Source of the DNA: Dysgonamonadaceae bacterium
Lineage (GTDB): Bacteria > Bacteroidota > Bacteroidia > Bacteroidales > Azobacteroidaceae
Length of the DNA stretch: 8,405 bases
Direction of reading: 5' to 3'
Assembly (NCBI GenBank): GCA_031258895.1
Contig: JAIRMF010000023.1
Span: 1 to 8,405, forward strand
Shown here: positions 1-6,616 of the stretch, one piece after another
How positions within the stretch are numbered: position 1 is the stretch's first letter
How the letters are laid out: the number at the start of each line of letters is the position of its first letter
The notes under the pieces: generated by a model
The model's input: the letters and a program-made list of their open reading frames with translations, nothing else
Told to the model about the DNA's origin: nothing
Database searches by the model: none
Program-made: the position numbers and the translations under genes

Positions 1-57
1 ATCTAAATCGCCCCAAAATAACCACACCCTAAACGTATGACCCCCCGAAAGCGACTG

Positions 58-89
58 CAAAAGTAATACAACTTCCAATATCTACCAAA
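58..89 (-). promoter_or_regulatory. Bacteroidota-type promoter, leftward, for a gene outside the window
   Basis: Read on the minus strand, a -33 TTTG (86-89) is followed by a 20-bp spacer and a -7 TACTTTTG (58-65). This matches the Bacteroidota primary sigma factor consensus TTTG-N19-21-TAnnTTTG. Transcription would start near position 50-54 and run left. No minus-strand ATG occurs in 1-57, so the gene it serves has an untranslated leader of more than about 50 nt and begins outside the window. Both elements and the spacing are seen directly; activity is inferred. Confidence 0.6.
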
Positions 90-260
90 TATTTATAACA
101 ACTCATACCAACAAATATCACTATCTCATTAATACTTAAAGAAATATTTTTTTAAAGAAAATCAACTCCAATAAATAATACCAACAAAACAACAACATCA
201 ACCAACCATAAACAAACCAACCCTAAACTCAAAATCCCTCAAACTTAATTGGTGGGAAAA
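64..260. other. Gene-free, almost G-free spacer
   Basis: I see no gene here on either strand. The plus strand is extremely poor in G: by hand count, positions 64-250 hold 2 G (141 and 157) against about 46 C, with A well above T. A short direct repeat TTAAAGAAA occurs at 136-144 and 152-160. No GC-rich hairpin that could terminate the DUF2461 gene, which ends at 261, is evident. The asymmetry stops sharply at about 250, where the sequence turns G/T-rich just before the coding region. Confidence 0.6.
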
Positions 261-941
261 TTATTCGCAGATATCAACAAAGTATTCATATAAGGGTTTT
301 AATAACTGGTATTCATTGGCGATGTGTTCTACGAAATCATGGTGAAAGAGTTCGTTGCCAATTGGCTGATCTTTATAAATATAAATACTTTTGCGCTGAA
401 TCCATTGCTGGAAGTATTCTGGCAGATTGTTTTGCAAAGGGCGTTTGTAGAGTTCTCCTCCAATTACATAACTGTGTTTAGTGAGCAAGTTACGAGTCAT
501 TTTCTTGAATGTATCCGGATCGTACTTTACGCGAGAACGGAATGTATCCATTTCGTTCCTTGTTGCCAGGTAGATTCCCATACCATACTGATAGTTGTTT
601 TCGTTTAGTTCGAGATAATAGCCTGGAAAATTTAGCCAATCGGTCCGAATTCGCTGGAAGTTCATCCACATGTTAGTGCGGTATGGCGTTTTATCTTTTG
701 AGAAACGTATATCGCGATAGATGCGGGATACTACCTTTGTTGGATTCATGTTAATTTTGGGATCGATAGTGTAAAATGCCGGTGAAAGCGCCGTACAAAA
801 GGATTTCATCGGAGCAAGCACAATATTGGTATATGTTGATTTGTGTTCGTCGAACCATGGTTTGCTGTTGTTCTCTTTGAGGTCACGGAAGAACTGAAAA
901 AGTTCCTGTGAAAAGCCGGCAAAGACGGTATTTGCTTTCAT
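261..941 (-). CDS. DUF2461 family protein (TIGR02453-like)
   Basis: This 226-residue protein belongs to the uncharacterised DUF2461 family, which occurs in bacteria and fungi and has no established biochemical function. The family hallmarks are visible: an N-terminal F-x-x-L-K-E-N-N-x-K-P-W-F-D-E-H-K-x-x-Y block (about residues 18-37) and the conserved S-R-I-Y-R-D-I-R-F-S-K-D-K-T-P-Y core (72-87), followed by aromatic segments such as GYYLEL (107-112). The length is normal for the family (about 210-240). There is no signal peptide or membrane helix, so it is probably cytoplasmic. The ATG start lies about 25 nt below a minus-strand TACCTTTG element. It is divergently arranged with uvrA; a role in DNA repair cannot be inferred from adjacency alone. 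The family assignment is confident and the function is unknown. Confidence 0.9.
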   Translation of the reverse strand: MKANTVFAGFSQELFQFFRDLKENNSKPWFDEHKSTYTNIVLAPMKSFCTALSPAFYTIDPKINMNPTKVVSRIYRDIRFSKDKTPYRTNMWMNFQRIRTDWLNFPGYYLELNENNYQYGMGIYLATRNEMDTFRSRVKYDPDTFKKMTRNLLTKHSYVIGGELYKRPLQNNLPEYFQQWIQRKSIYIYKDQPIGNELFHHDFVEHIANEYQLLKPLYEYFVDICE

Positions 942-970
942 AAGGTCTGATTTGTCTATGTTATTAACTG

Positions 971-978
971 CAAAGGTA
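971..978 (-). promoter_or_regulatory. -7 element of the DUF2461 gene promoter
   Basis: On the minus strand this reads TACCTTTG, an exact TAnnTTTG -7 element, about 30 nt before the DUF2461 start codon. The best -33 candidate is TTTT (998-1001, minus strand) with a 19-bp spacer, one mismatch from TTTG. It implies a leader of about 25 nt. It interlocks with the opposite-facing uvrA element. Confidence 0.5.
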
Positions 979-1005
979 ACGTATTATTTCTAATCTAAAA
1001 ATACC

Positions 1006-1013
1006 TAACTTTG
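1006..1013 (+). promoter_or_regulatory. -7 element of the uvrA promoter
   Basis: TAACTTTG matches TAnnTTTG and lies 22 nt before the uvrA ATG, implying a leader of about 18 nt. There is no good TTTG about 20 bp upstream (982-986 reads TATTA), so the -33 is weak or absent. I see no SOS-type operator in the 94-bp spacer. The support is the -7 match and its position. Confidence 0.45.
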
Positions 1014-1035
1014 TAACTCTGAGTTTTTTTACCAG

Positions 1036-3867
1036 ATGACCAAAAACATAGAAACCGAAACGCAGTATATTAACGTTCAAGGTGCACGTGTACATAACCT
1101 GAAAAATATTGATGTGATTATCCCCCGTAATAGTATCACTGTTATTACTGGATTATCGGGCAGTGGGAAATCATCCCTTGCCTTCGATACTATTTTTGCA
1201 GAAGGACATCGCCGCTATATTGAAACTTTTTCCGCATATGCACGCAATTTTCTCGGCAATCTTGAGCGTCCGAACGTTGACAGGATTACCGGATTAAGCC
1301 CTGTAATTTCCATCGAACAGAAAACAACTAATCATAATCTCCGCTCTACTGTAGGCACCTCAACGGAAGTTTACGATTTTTTCAGACTACTCTACGCTCG
1401 TGCAGGTGAAGCGTATTCTTTCCTTTCCGGCGAGAAAATGGTGAAATATCCCGAGGAACAGATCTGGCTATTGATTATGAAACTTTACTGCGGACGAAAG
1501 GTTTATATCCTCGCTCCGGTTGTGCGCAACCGGAAAGGTAATTATAAGGAGTTGTTCGAGCGAATTCGCAAAAAAGGATTTCTAAATGTCCGAGTTGACG
1601 GAGAGTTACTTGAAATTATCCCCGGTATGAAACTCGACAGGTATAAAAATCATTCTGTCGAAATTGTTATAGATAAGCTTACGATCTATCCCACTGACGA
1701 AAAACGCATCAAAGAAAGTGCACGAACTGCAATGCGGCAAAGTGACGGACTGCTGATGATTCTTGATTTTGAAACCGGTGAAGTCAAACATTTCAGCCGC
1801 CGGTTAGTGTGTCCAACGACAGGACTTTCGTACAATGAACCGGCTCCGCACAATTTTTCGTTCAATTCTCCGCAAGGCGCCTGTCCGCATTGTAGGGGAT
1901 TAGGATTTATGAATCGGATTGATATTCGTAAAATCATTCCGAATCCTGCTTTAAACGTCTATCAGGGAGGAATAGCTCCTTTGGGGAAATATCGCAATGT
2001 ACTTGTTTTTTGGCAGATTGATGCAATTCTTGAAAAATATGCCGTAAATTCAAAAACTCCTCTCGCCAAAGTGCCTAAAGAGGCGATCAACGAGATAATG
2101 AACGGCACGGAGGAGCGTCTGCAAATAAAAAACGAATCACTGGGTAATTCTAATTATTTCCTTTCCTTTGAAGGTGTCTGCAAATATATCGCTATGCAAC
2201 AGGAGCAGGATACATCCGCCACTACGCAGAAATGGGTAGAACAGTTTAGCCAAACTGCCCTATGTCCTGAATGTAAAGGACAACGACTTAATAAGGAGGC
2301 ATTGCATTATTTCATTGCAGGAAAGAATATTGCCGAGATATCCGGCATGGATATTGCGAAACTTTATGAATGGGTTTGTGATCTTGAGAACCATTTGTCG
2401 GATAAACAAAAAATTATTGCAGTCGAAATATTGAAAGAAATACGTACTCGCTTGCATTTCCTGCTCGACGTAGGATTGGATTACTTGTCACTAAACCGTC
2501 CATCTGCAGGACTTTCAGGGGGGGAAAGCCAGCGAATGAGACTTGCTACGCAAATTGGTTCGCAACTGGTAAATGTGCTCTATATTCTCGATGAACCAAG
2601 CATAGGGTTACATCAGTACGATAACCGAAGGCTTATTGATTCGCTACGTAAGTTACGTGACTCGGGTAATTCGGTGATCGTTGTGGAACATGACAAAGAC
2701 ATGATATTGAATGCCGATTATATAGTGGATTTAGGTCCACGAGCAGGGCAAAATGGAGGAGAAGTAATATTTGCCGGGACTCCGGCCGGAATATTGAAAG
2801 CCGACACACTGACGTCATCTTATTTGAACGGTAAACTGAATATAGAAACACCGAAAACCCGACGCAAAGGTAACGGCAAAAAAATAGTACTGCATGGTGC
2901 AAGCGGCAATAACCTAAAAAATGTTACCGTGCACATTCCGTTAGGCAAATTTATCTGTATTACGGGCGTCTCCGGCAGTGGTAAATCCACGCTTATCAAC
3001 GATACTCTACAGCCGATTATCAGTCGTAAACTTTACCGTTCTATACAAGATCCTTTGCCTTATGAAAAAATAGGAGGCGTAAAATATATAGACAAGATAG
3101 TAAGCGTAGACCAGTCACCTATCGGACGTACACCGCGTTCCAATCCTGCAACTTATACCGGCATTTTCTCCGATATCCGCAATCTGTTTATCCAGATGCC
3201 CGAATCGAAAATCCGTGGATACAAGCTGGGCCGGTTTTCGTTCAACGTATCGGGCGGGCGTTGCAAAGTTTGCCACGGAAACGGATATAAATCGATAGAA
3301 ATGAACTTCCTGCCTGATGTGACTGTTCCATGTGAAGCTTGCCGCGGAAGGCGTTACAACCGGGAAACTCTTGAAGTGCGATATCGCGGGAAGTCGATAG
3401 CCGATGTCCTGGATATGACAATCAACACGGCAGTTGATTTTTTTGAAAACATGCCGAGCATATATAATAAGATCAAACTTTTGCAGGACATTGGTATGGG
3501 TTATATAACTCTTGGGCAGCCGGCTACCACACTTTCCGGCGGCGAAAGCCAGAGAGTGAAACTTGCCGCTGAACTTTCAAAACGTGATACCGGTAAGACG
3601 CTGTATATACTCGACGAACCCACTACCGGACTGCACTTCAACGACGTCAAAATTCTGCTTGATGTAATTAATCGTCTTGTGGACAAAGGCAATACGGTAA
3701 TCGTGATAGAACATAATCTTGACGTCATAAAATGCGCCGATCACATAATCGATATGGGTCCCGAGGGCGGTCGCAAAGGAGGCGAGATACTGTTTGAAGG
3801 CACTCCGGAAATGATGGTCAAATCTGGGAAAGGATATACAGCCCAATTCTTAAAGGACGAGATATAA
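1036..3867 (+). CDS. uvrA: Excinuclease ABC subunit A (UvrA)
   Basis: UvrA is the ATP-dependent damage-recognition subunit of nucleotide excision repair; it dimerises and loads UvrB on DNA lesions. At 943 residues it is full length. The two ABC ATPase halves are complete: Walker A GLSGSGKSS (39-47) and GVSGSGKST (644-652), signature LSGGESQR (493-500 and 833-840), and Walker B ILDEPSIGLH and ILDEPTTGLH (near 517-526 and 858-867). The C-terminal zinc module is intact (C743, C746, C766, C769). A further CPEC pair lies at 410-413. In the N-terminal module, C283 and C286 are present but only C259 remains of the first pair, because the expected second Cys is T262. The start is ATG with no Shine-Dalgarno, as is usual for Bacteroidota. 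Many Bacteroidota carry more than one UvrA, so this may not be the only copy. Confidence 0.97.
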   Translation: MTKNIETETQYINVQGARVHNLKNIDVIIPRNSITVITGLSGSGKSSLAFDTIFAEGHRRYIETFSAYARNFLGNLERPNVDRITGLSPVISIEQKTTNHNLRSTVGTSTEVYDFFRLLYARAGEAYSFLSGEKMVKYPEEQIWLLIMKLYCGRKVYILAPVVRNRKGNYKELFERIRKKGFLNVRVDGELLEIIPGMKLDRYKNHSVEIVIDKLTIYPTDEKRIKESARTAMRQSDGLLMILDFETGEVKHFSRRLVCPTTGLSYNEPAPHNFSFNSPQGACPHCRGLGFMNRIDIRKIIPNPALNVYQGGIAPLGKYRNVLVFWQIDAILEKYAVNSKTPLAKVPKEAINEIMNGTEERLQIKNESLGNSNYFLSFEGVCKYIAMQQEQDTSATTQKWVEQFSQTALCPECKGQRLNKEALHYFIAGKNIAEISGMDIAKLYEWVCDLENHLSDKQKIIAVEILKEIRTRLHFLLDVGLDYLSLNRPSAGLSGGESQRMRLATQIGSQLVNVLYILDEPSIGLHQYDNRRLIDSLRKLRDSGNSVIVVEHDKDMILNADYIVDLGPRAGQNGGEVIFAGTPAGILKADTLTSSYLNGKLNIETPKTRRKGNGKKIVLHGASGNNLKNVTVHIPLGKFICITGVSGSGKSTLINDTLQPIISRKLYRSIQDPLPYEKIGGVKYIDKIVSVDQSPIGRTPRSNPATYTGIFSDIRNLFIQMPESKIRGYKLGRFSFNVSGGRCKVCHGNGYKSIEMNFLPDVTVPCEACRGRRYNRETLEVRYRGKSIADVLDMTINTAVDFFENMPSIYNKIKLLQDIGMGYITLGQPATTLSGGESQRVKLAAELSKRDTGKTLYILDEPTTGLHFNDVKILLDVINRLVDKGNTVIVIEHNLDVIKCADHIIDMGPEGGRKGGEILFEGTPEMMVKSGKGYTAQFLKDEI

Positions 3868-3887
3868 CAAACCACCCTTGCCTGATG

Positions 3888-4628
3888 CTATCCGCCTGTC
3901 CGTTGTCTCACCGCTTCGTAAACCAGTATTGCAGCGGCGGCAGAAACATTAAGCGATGAGATTTTGCCGAGAATCGGGATCGTCACCAGTTCGTCGCACA
4001 GTTGCAAGTTTTCCGGCGATATGCCCAAATCTTCTCCTCCGAGAATCAGAGCAACGGGCAAACTAAAATCAGCCGAAGTATACAGGCGAGTGGCTTTTTC
4101 CGTGGCGGCAACTATCCGGCATCCGCAATTTTTCAGGTAACGCACTGTATCTTGAAGTCTTGGTTCTTTGCAGACCGGAATATTCATCAATGCGCCTGCG
4201 GAAGTTTTCACTGCGTCAGCGGTGACCGAAACGCTGTTACGAGTGGTGATAACTATTGCATCTACGCCTGCACACTCGCAAGTACGGGCGATAGCGCCGA
4301 AATTGCGGACGTCGGTAATCCCGTCTAATAGGACTAAGAAAGGCGTCCTGCCTTTTTCAAACAAGAGAGGAATAACATCTTCCAGCCGCTGATATTCGAC
4401 AGCTGCTATGAAAGCGATTACACCCTGGTGGTTTTTGCGTGTCAGGCGGACAAGCCGCTCTTTGGGTACACGTTGGACCGGTATTTGTTTTCCACGGGCG
4501 ATAGTGGACAATTCGCGGGCGAGATCTCCATGTAGGTCGCGCTGCATAAGGATTTTATCAACTTCTTTTCCTGCTTCGACGGCTTCAATAACAGCTCGTA
4601 AGCCGAATATCATATCATTTTCTTTCAT
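3888..4628 (-). CDS. rlmB: 23S rRNA (guanosine-2'-O-)-methyltransferase RlmB (SpoU/TrmH family)
   Basis: This SPOUT-class, AdoMet-dependent 2'-O-methyltransferase probably modifies the conserved guanosine 2251 of the 23S rRNA peptidyl-transferase P loop. The 246-residue length matches RlmB. An N-terminal substrate-binding domain is seen (about 5-80; IFGLRAVIEAVEAG is the typical opening), followed by the knotted catalytic domain. Its three motifs are motif 1 DGITDVRNFGAIARTCECAG (102-121, with N109 and R115), motif 2 LILGGEDLGISP (194-205) and motif 3 IPILGKISSLNVSAAAA (217-233, with N227). Its ATG overlaps the sufS stop codon (ATGA, 4625-4628), so it is the second gene of a sufS-rlmB operon and is probably translationally coupled. 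Its 3' end converges on uvrA with a 20-bp gap. The family is certain. The RlmB assignment rests on length and the N-terminal domain; other SpoU enzymes are the alternative. Confidence 0.9.
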   Translation of the reverse strand: MKENDMIFGLRAVIEAVEAGKEVDKILMQRDLHGDLARELSTIARGKQIPVQRVPKERLVRLTRKNHQGVIAFIAAVEYQRLEDVIPLLFEKGRTPFLVLLDGITDVRNFGAIARTCECAGVDAIVITTRNSVSVTADAVKTSAGALMNIPVCKEPRLQDTVRYLKNCGCRIVAATEKATRLYTSADFSLPVALILGGEDLGISPENLQLCDELVTIPILGKISSLNVSAAAAILVYEAVRQRTGG

Positions 4629-5848
4629 CGTTTTACTAATATATTCATTACTTTTTTAACGGCGTCAACAAACTGCACAATTTCATCCTTCGTGTTGTAG
4701 AACGCAAAAGATGCACGGATTGTACCGTCAATACCAAGCGCGTCCATCAATGGCTGTGCACAGTGATGACCGGTACGGAGAGCGAATCCCATACGGTCGA
4801 GCAACATTCCGGCGTCGTAGGGATGAATTTCATCGAGGAGAAAAGATATGACCGGACTCTTTCGTTCGGCAGTGCCGACCAGCTTGACGCCCTCGATTTG
4901 AAGGAGTTGTTCGATAGCAAATCCGGACAGTTCTTCTTCGTATCGGCGGACATTATCCATCCCGATTTCGGTAATATACCCGATCGCTTCGCCGAGAGCG
5001 GCAGAACCGACATAATCAGGCGTCCCGGCCTCAAACTTAAACGGTAATTCGTTGAATGTGGTACCTTCGAAACTGACACGGGCAATCATTTCGCCTCCTC
5101 CCTGGTAAGGAGGCAGGCTATCGAGCCACTGTTCTTTACCGTAAAGGACGCCTATGCCGAGCGGCCCGTACATTTTGTGTGAAGAGAAGACGAGGAAATC
5201 ACAGTCCATCTTTTCGACGTCAATCTTCATATGTTGTACGGACTGTGCCGCATCGATCATGACAGGTATGCCGTACCCGTGTGCGATCCGTATGATATCT
5301 TCAACGGGGTTGACTATACCTGTAACGTTTGATACATGTGCAACGGAAATAAGCTTTGTTTGGGGTGATATCAGCTGTTCCAAATCGTCCGTTTTTATCT
5401 CTCCACTACCGTTTACGGGCAGGACGCGCAGGACGACGCCGACCTGCTCTGCCTGAAGTTGCCAGGGAACGATATTGGCATGATGTTCCATTGCTGTAAC
5501 GATAATTTCGTCGCCGGATTTGCAATGGGAACGGCAGAAGCTGCTTGCGACAAGGTTGATTGCGTCGGTTGTTCCTCGTGTAAAAATGACTTCTGCATCG
5601 CTATGTGCGTTTATGTAACCTGCTACTGTTTTGCGGGCCTGTTCGTGCGATTCGGTCGCGAGCCTGCTCAGGTGGTGAACGCCTCTGTGAATATTGGAGT
5701 TGATGGTAGAGTATATTTCTTCCATTTTCTTTATCACGCAGATTGGTTTTTGGGTTGTTGCGGCGTTGTCGAGGTAGACCAGGGGTTTGTTGTAGACTTC
5801 TCTGTTGAGGATTGGGAAGTCTTTTCTTATTTTGTATGTATCGAGCAC
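4625..5848 (-). CDS. sufS: Cysteine desulfurase SufS (group II, SufS/CsdA type)
   Basis: This PLP enzyme removes sulfur from cysteine to give alanine and an enzyme persulfide that feeds Fe-S cluster assembly. The 407-residue length is typical. Visible features are the opening YLDNAATTQKP (25-35), the cofactor-contacting EHHAN (121-125), IDAAQS (198-203), the PLP lysine K225 in SSHKMYGPLG, and the catalytic cysteine C363 in RTGHHCAQPL, the short loop of group II enzymes. The start is a GTG at 5846-5848, not ATG. It gives the expected MLD-x-x-K-I-R-x-D-F-P-I-L opening and lies about 20 nt below the predicted transcription start, which leaves no room for a longer protein. It is the first gene of an operon with rlmB. 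No sufB, sufC, sufD or sufE/sufU is visible, so those partners must be encoded elsewhere if this works in the SUF pathway. Confidence 0.93.
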   Translation of the reverse strand: MLDTYKIRKDFPILNREVYNKPLVYLDNAATTQKPICVIKKMEEIYSTINSNIHRGVHHLSRLATESHEQARKTVAGYINAHSDAEVIFTRGTTDAINLVASSFCRSHCKSGDEIIVTAMEHHANIVPWQLQAEQVGVVLRVLPVNGSGEIKTDDLEQLISPQTKLISVAHVSNVTGIVNPVEDIIRIAHGYGIPVMIDAAQSVQHMKIDVEKMDCDFLVFSSHKMYGPLGIGVLYGKEQWLDSLPPYQGGGEMIARVSFEGTTFNELPFKFEAGTPDYVGSAALGEAIGYITEIGMDNVRRYEEELSGFAIEQLLQIEGVKLVGTAERKSPVISFLLDEIHPYDAGMLLDRMGFALRTGHHCAQPLMDALGIDGTIRASFAFYNTKDEIVQFVDAVKKVMNILVKR

Positions 5849-5874
5849 GGTTATTTGTTTTGGTGTAACGGATG

Positions 5875-5905
5875 CAAAGGTATGGATTGTTTTTGGAAGG
5901 GCAAA
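5875..5905 (-). promoter_or_regulatory. Bacteroidota-type promoter of sufS-rlmB
   Basis: On the minus strand, -33 TTTG (5902-5905), a 19-bp spacer and -7 TACCTTTG (5875-5882) form a full consensus promoter. The predicted start site near 5870 gives a leader of about 20 nt to the GTG of sufS. No clear repressor-type inverted repeat overlaps it. An equally good promoter for the divergent plus-strand operon was not found in 5883-5967; TAATTTCG (5929-5936) is one mismatch from a -7 element but lacks a -33. Confidence 0.65.
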
Positions 5906-5994
5906 ATGGGAATATGGAAATTTCTATGTAATTTCGCGACTTCCGGAGGGTTTTTATTTTTTTTTGTATGGAACGATTTTATGGAATTATCTTA

Positions 5995-6273
5995 ATGATG
6001 ATTGGGAGGTTTAATAATAAGTATTGGGTTGTCACGATTTTGTTTGTGGCGGTGACGCAGTGTTTTTTGGAGAATAATATTTTTGACAGGATTCGGTATG
6101 GCAGGCAGGTTAGCGTTTTGGAGGCTGAGGTGGAGTTACAGAGAATCGAACAGCGTGATAAACTTGAGCAGCTTGATGAGATTGGCGGTACCGATGAAGG
6201 ATTGGAGAGTTTTGCGCGTGAACGTCACCGGATGATTGCTCCCGGCGAGGAGCTTTTTATTATCGAAAAATAA
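5995..6273 (+). CDS. Septum formation initiator, DivIC/FtsB family
   Basis: This is a small single-pass division protein. In the known systems DivIC/FtsB pairs with FtsL and FtsQ/DivIB to activate septal peptidoglycan synthesis. It is 92 residues from 5995. A short N-terminal cytoplasmic tail is followed by one transmembrane helix (about 10-26, KYWVVTILFVAV). A heptad-rich coiled coil follows (about 36-62, VSVLEAEVELQRIEQRDKLE), then the family's conserved end, FARERHRMIAPGEELFII (73-90). The start is uncertain. ATG codons at 5968, 5995 and 5998 are in frame; the 5968 choice adds a second hydrophobic stretch (GIILMM) before the tail, so 5995 or 5998 is preferred. It is the first gene of a tight operon: its stop is one base before the next start codon. 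The family call is sequence-based and the partners are inferred. Confidence 0.85.
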   Translation: MMIGRFNNKYWVVTILFVAVTQCFLENNIFDRIRYGRQVSVLEAEVELQRIEQRDKLEQLDEIGGTDEGLESFARERHRMIAPGEELFIIEK

Positions 6274-6274
6274 T

Positions 6275-6616
6275 ATGCACCGTTTTACTTTTCGCAGATT
6301 GATGTTTTATTTTTCTGCTGTTGTGCTGGTTGTTTCGTCCGCTTTGTACGTCACCGGCTGGTGGGTTGTGCCGTATGTTTATGCCGTTTCGTGCGCTGGG
6401 GTGGCGATTGGGTATTTGACTACCGCTTATACCGGCGACAACAGACGTTTGAGGCGTCTTAATTTCCAGCAGGTTCTCGCGGCAGTATTGTTGCCGGCGT
6501 CGTCTTACCTGATGTTTAAGTATAGGAACGAATGGTTTCTTTTGCTTTTTGTTTCGGCGGTTTTGCAGTTGTACGTTGCCATTGTTAGACGTAATGAGGA
6601 GGGGAAAGATGTCTGA
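6275..6616 (+). CDS. Small conserved-type membrane protein, function unknown
   Basis: This is a 113-residue hydrophobic protein with four predicted helices (about 9-28, 31-51, 65-82 and 86-104). Basic residues cluster at the N terminus (HRFTFRR), between helices 2 and 3 (DNRRLRRLNFQQ) and at the C terminus (RRNEEGK). By the positive-inside rule both ends and the middle loop are cytoplasmic. There is no catalytic motif that I recognise. I chose the ATG at 6275 over an in-frame one at 6236, because 6236 lies inside divIC while 6275 follows its stop by one base. The gene overlaps the next start by 8 bp. From memory, a similar protein sits between divIC and a SpoU methyltransferase in other Bacteroidales, but I could not check this. 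A link to cell division or envelope is inferred from position only. Confidence 0.75.
   Translation: MHRFTFRRLMFYFSAVVLVVSSALYVTGWWVVPYVYAVSCAGVAIGYLTTAYTGDNRRLRRLNFQQVLAAVLLPASSYLMFKYRNEWFLLLFVSAVLQLYVAIVRRNEEGKDV
6597..6602 (+). promoter_or_regulatory. Strong Shine-Dalgarno sequence for the second SpoU methyltransferase
   Basis: AGGAGG, a perfect anti-16S match, lies 6 nt before the ATG at 6609 and inside the last codons of the membrane-protein gene. It decides the start in favour of 6609 over the in-frame ATGs at 6549 and 6594. It is noteworthy because the other starts in this window have no such sequence. Confidence 0.55.

Noticed and set aside
136..160. TTAAAGAAA direct repeats as a mobile-element target duplication or iteron
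   Set aside because: Only two short copies in A/T-rich sequence, with no element between them; expected by chance in this composition.
5459..5995. 178-codon cysteine-rich plus-strand frame
   Set aside because: Almost all of it lies antisense to the N-terminal half of sufS, which has a complete set of family motifs. The apparent Cys/Phe richness follows from complementing its codons.
6236..6274. 13-residue N-terminal extension of the small membrane protein
   Set aside because: It would overlap the conserved C terminus of DivIC; the ATG at 6275, one base after the DivIC stop, gives a normal start before the first helix.
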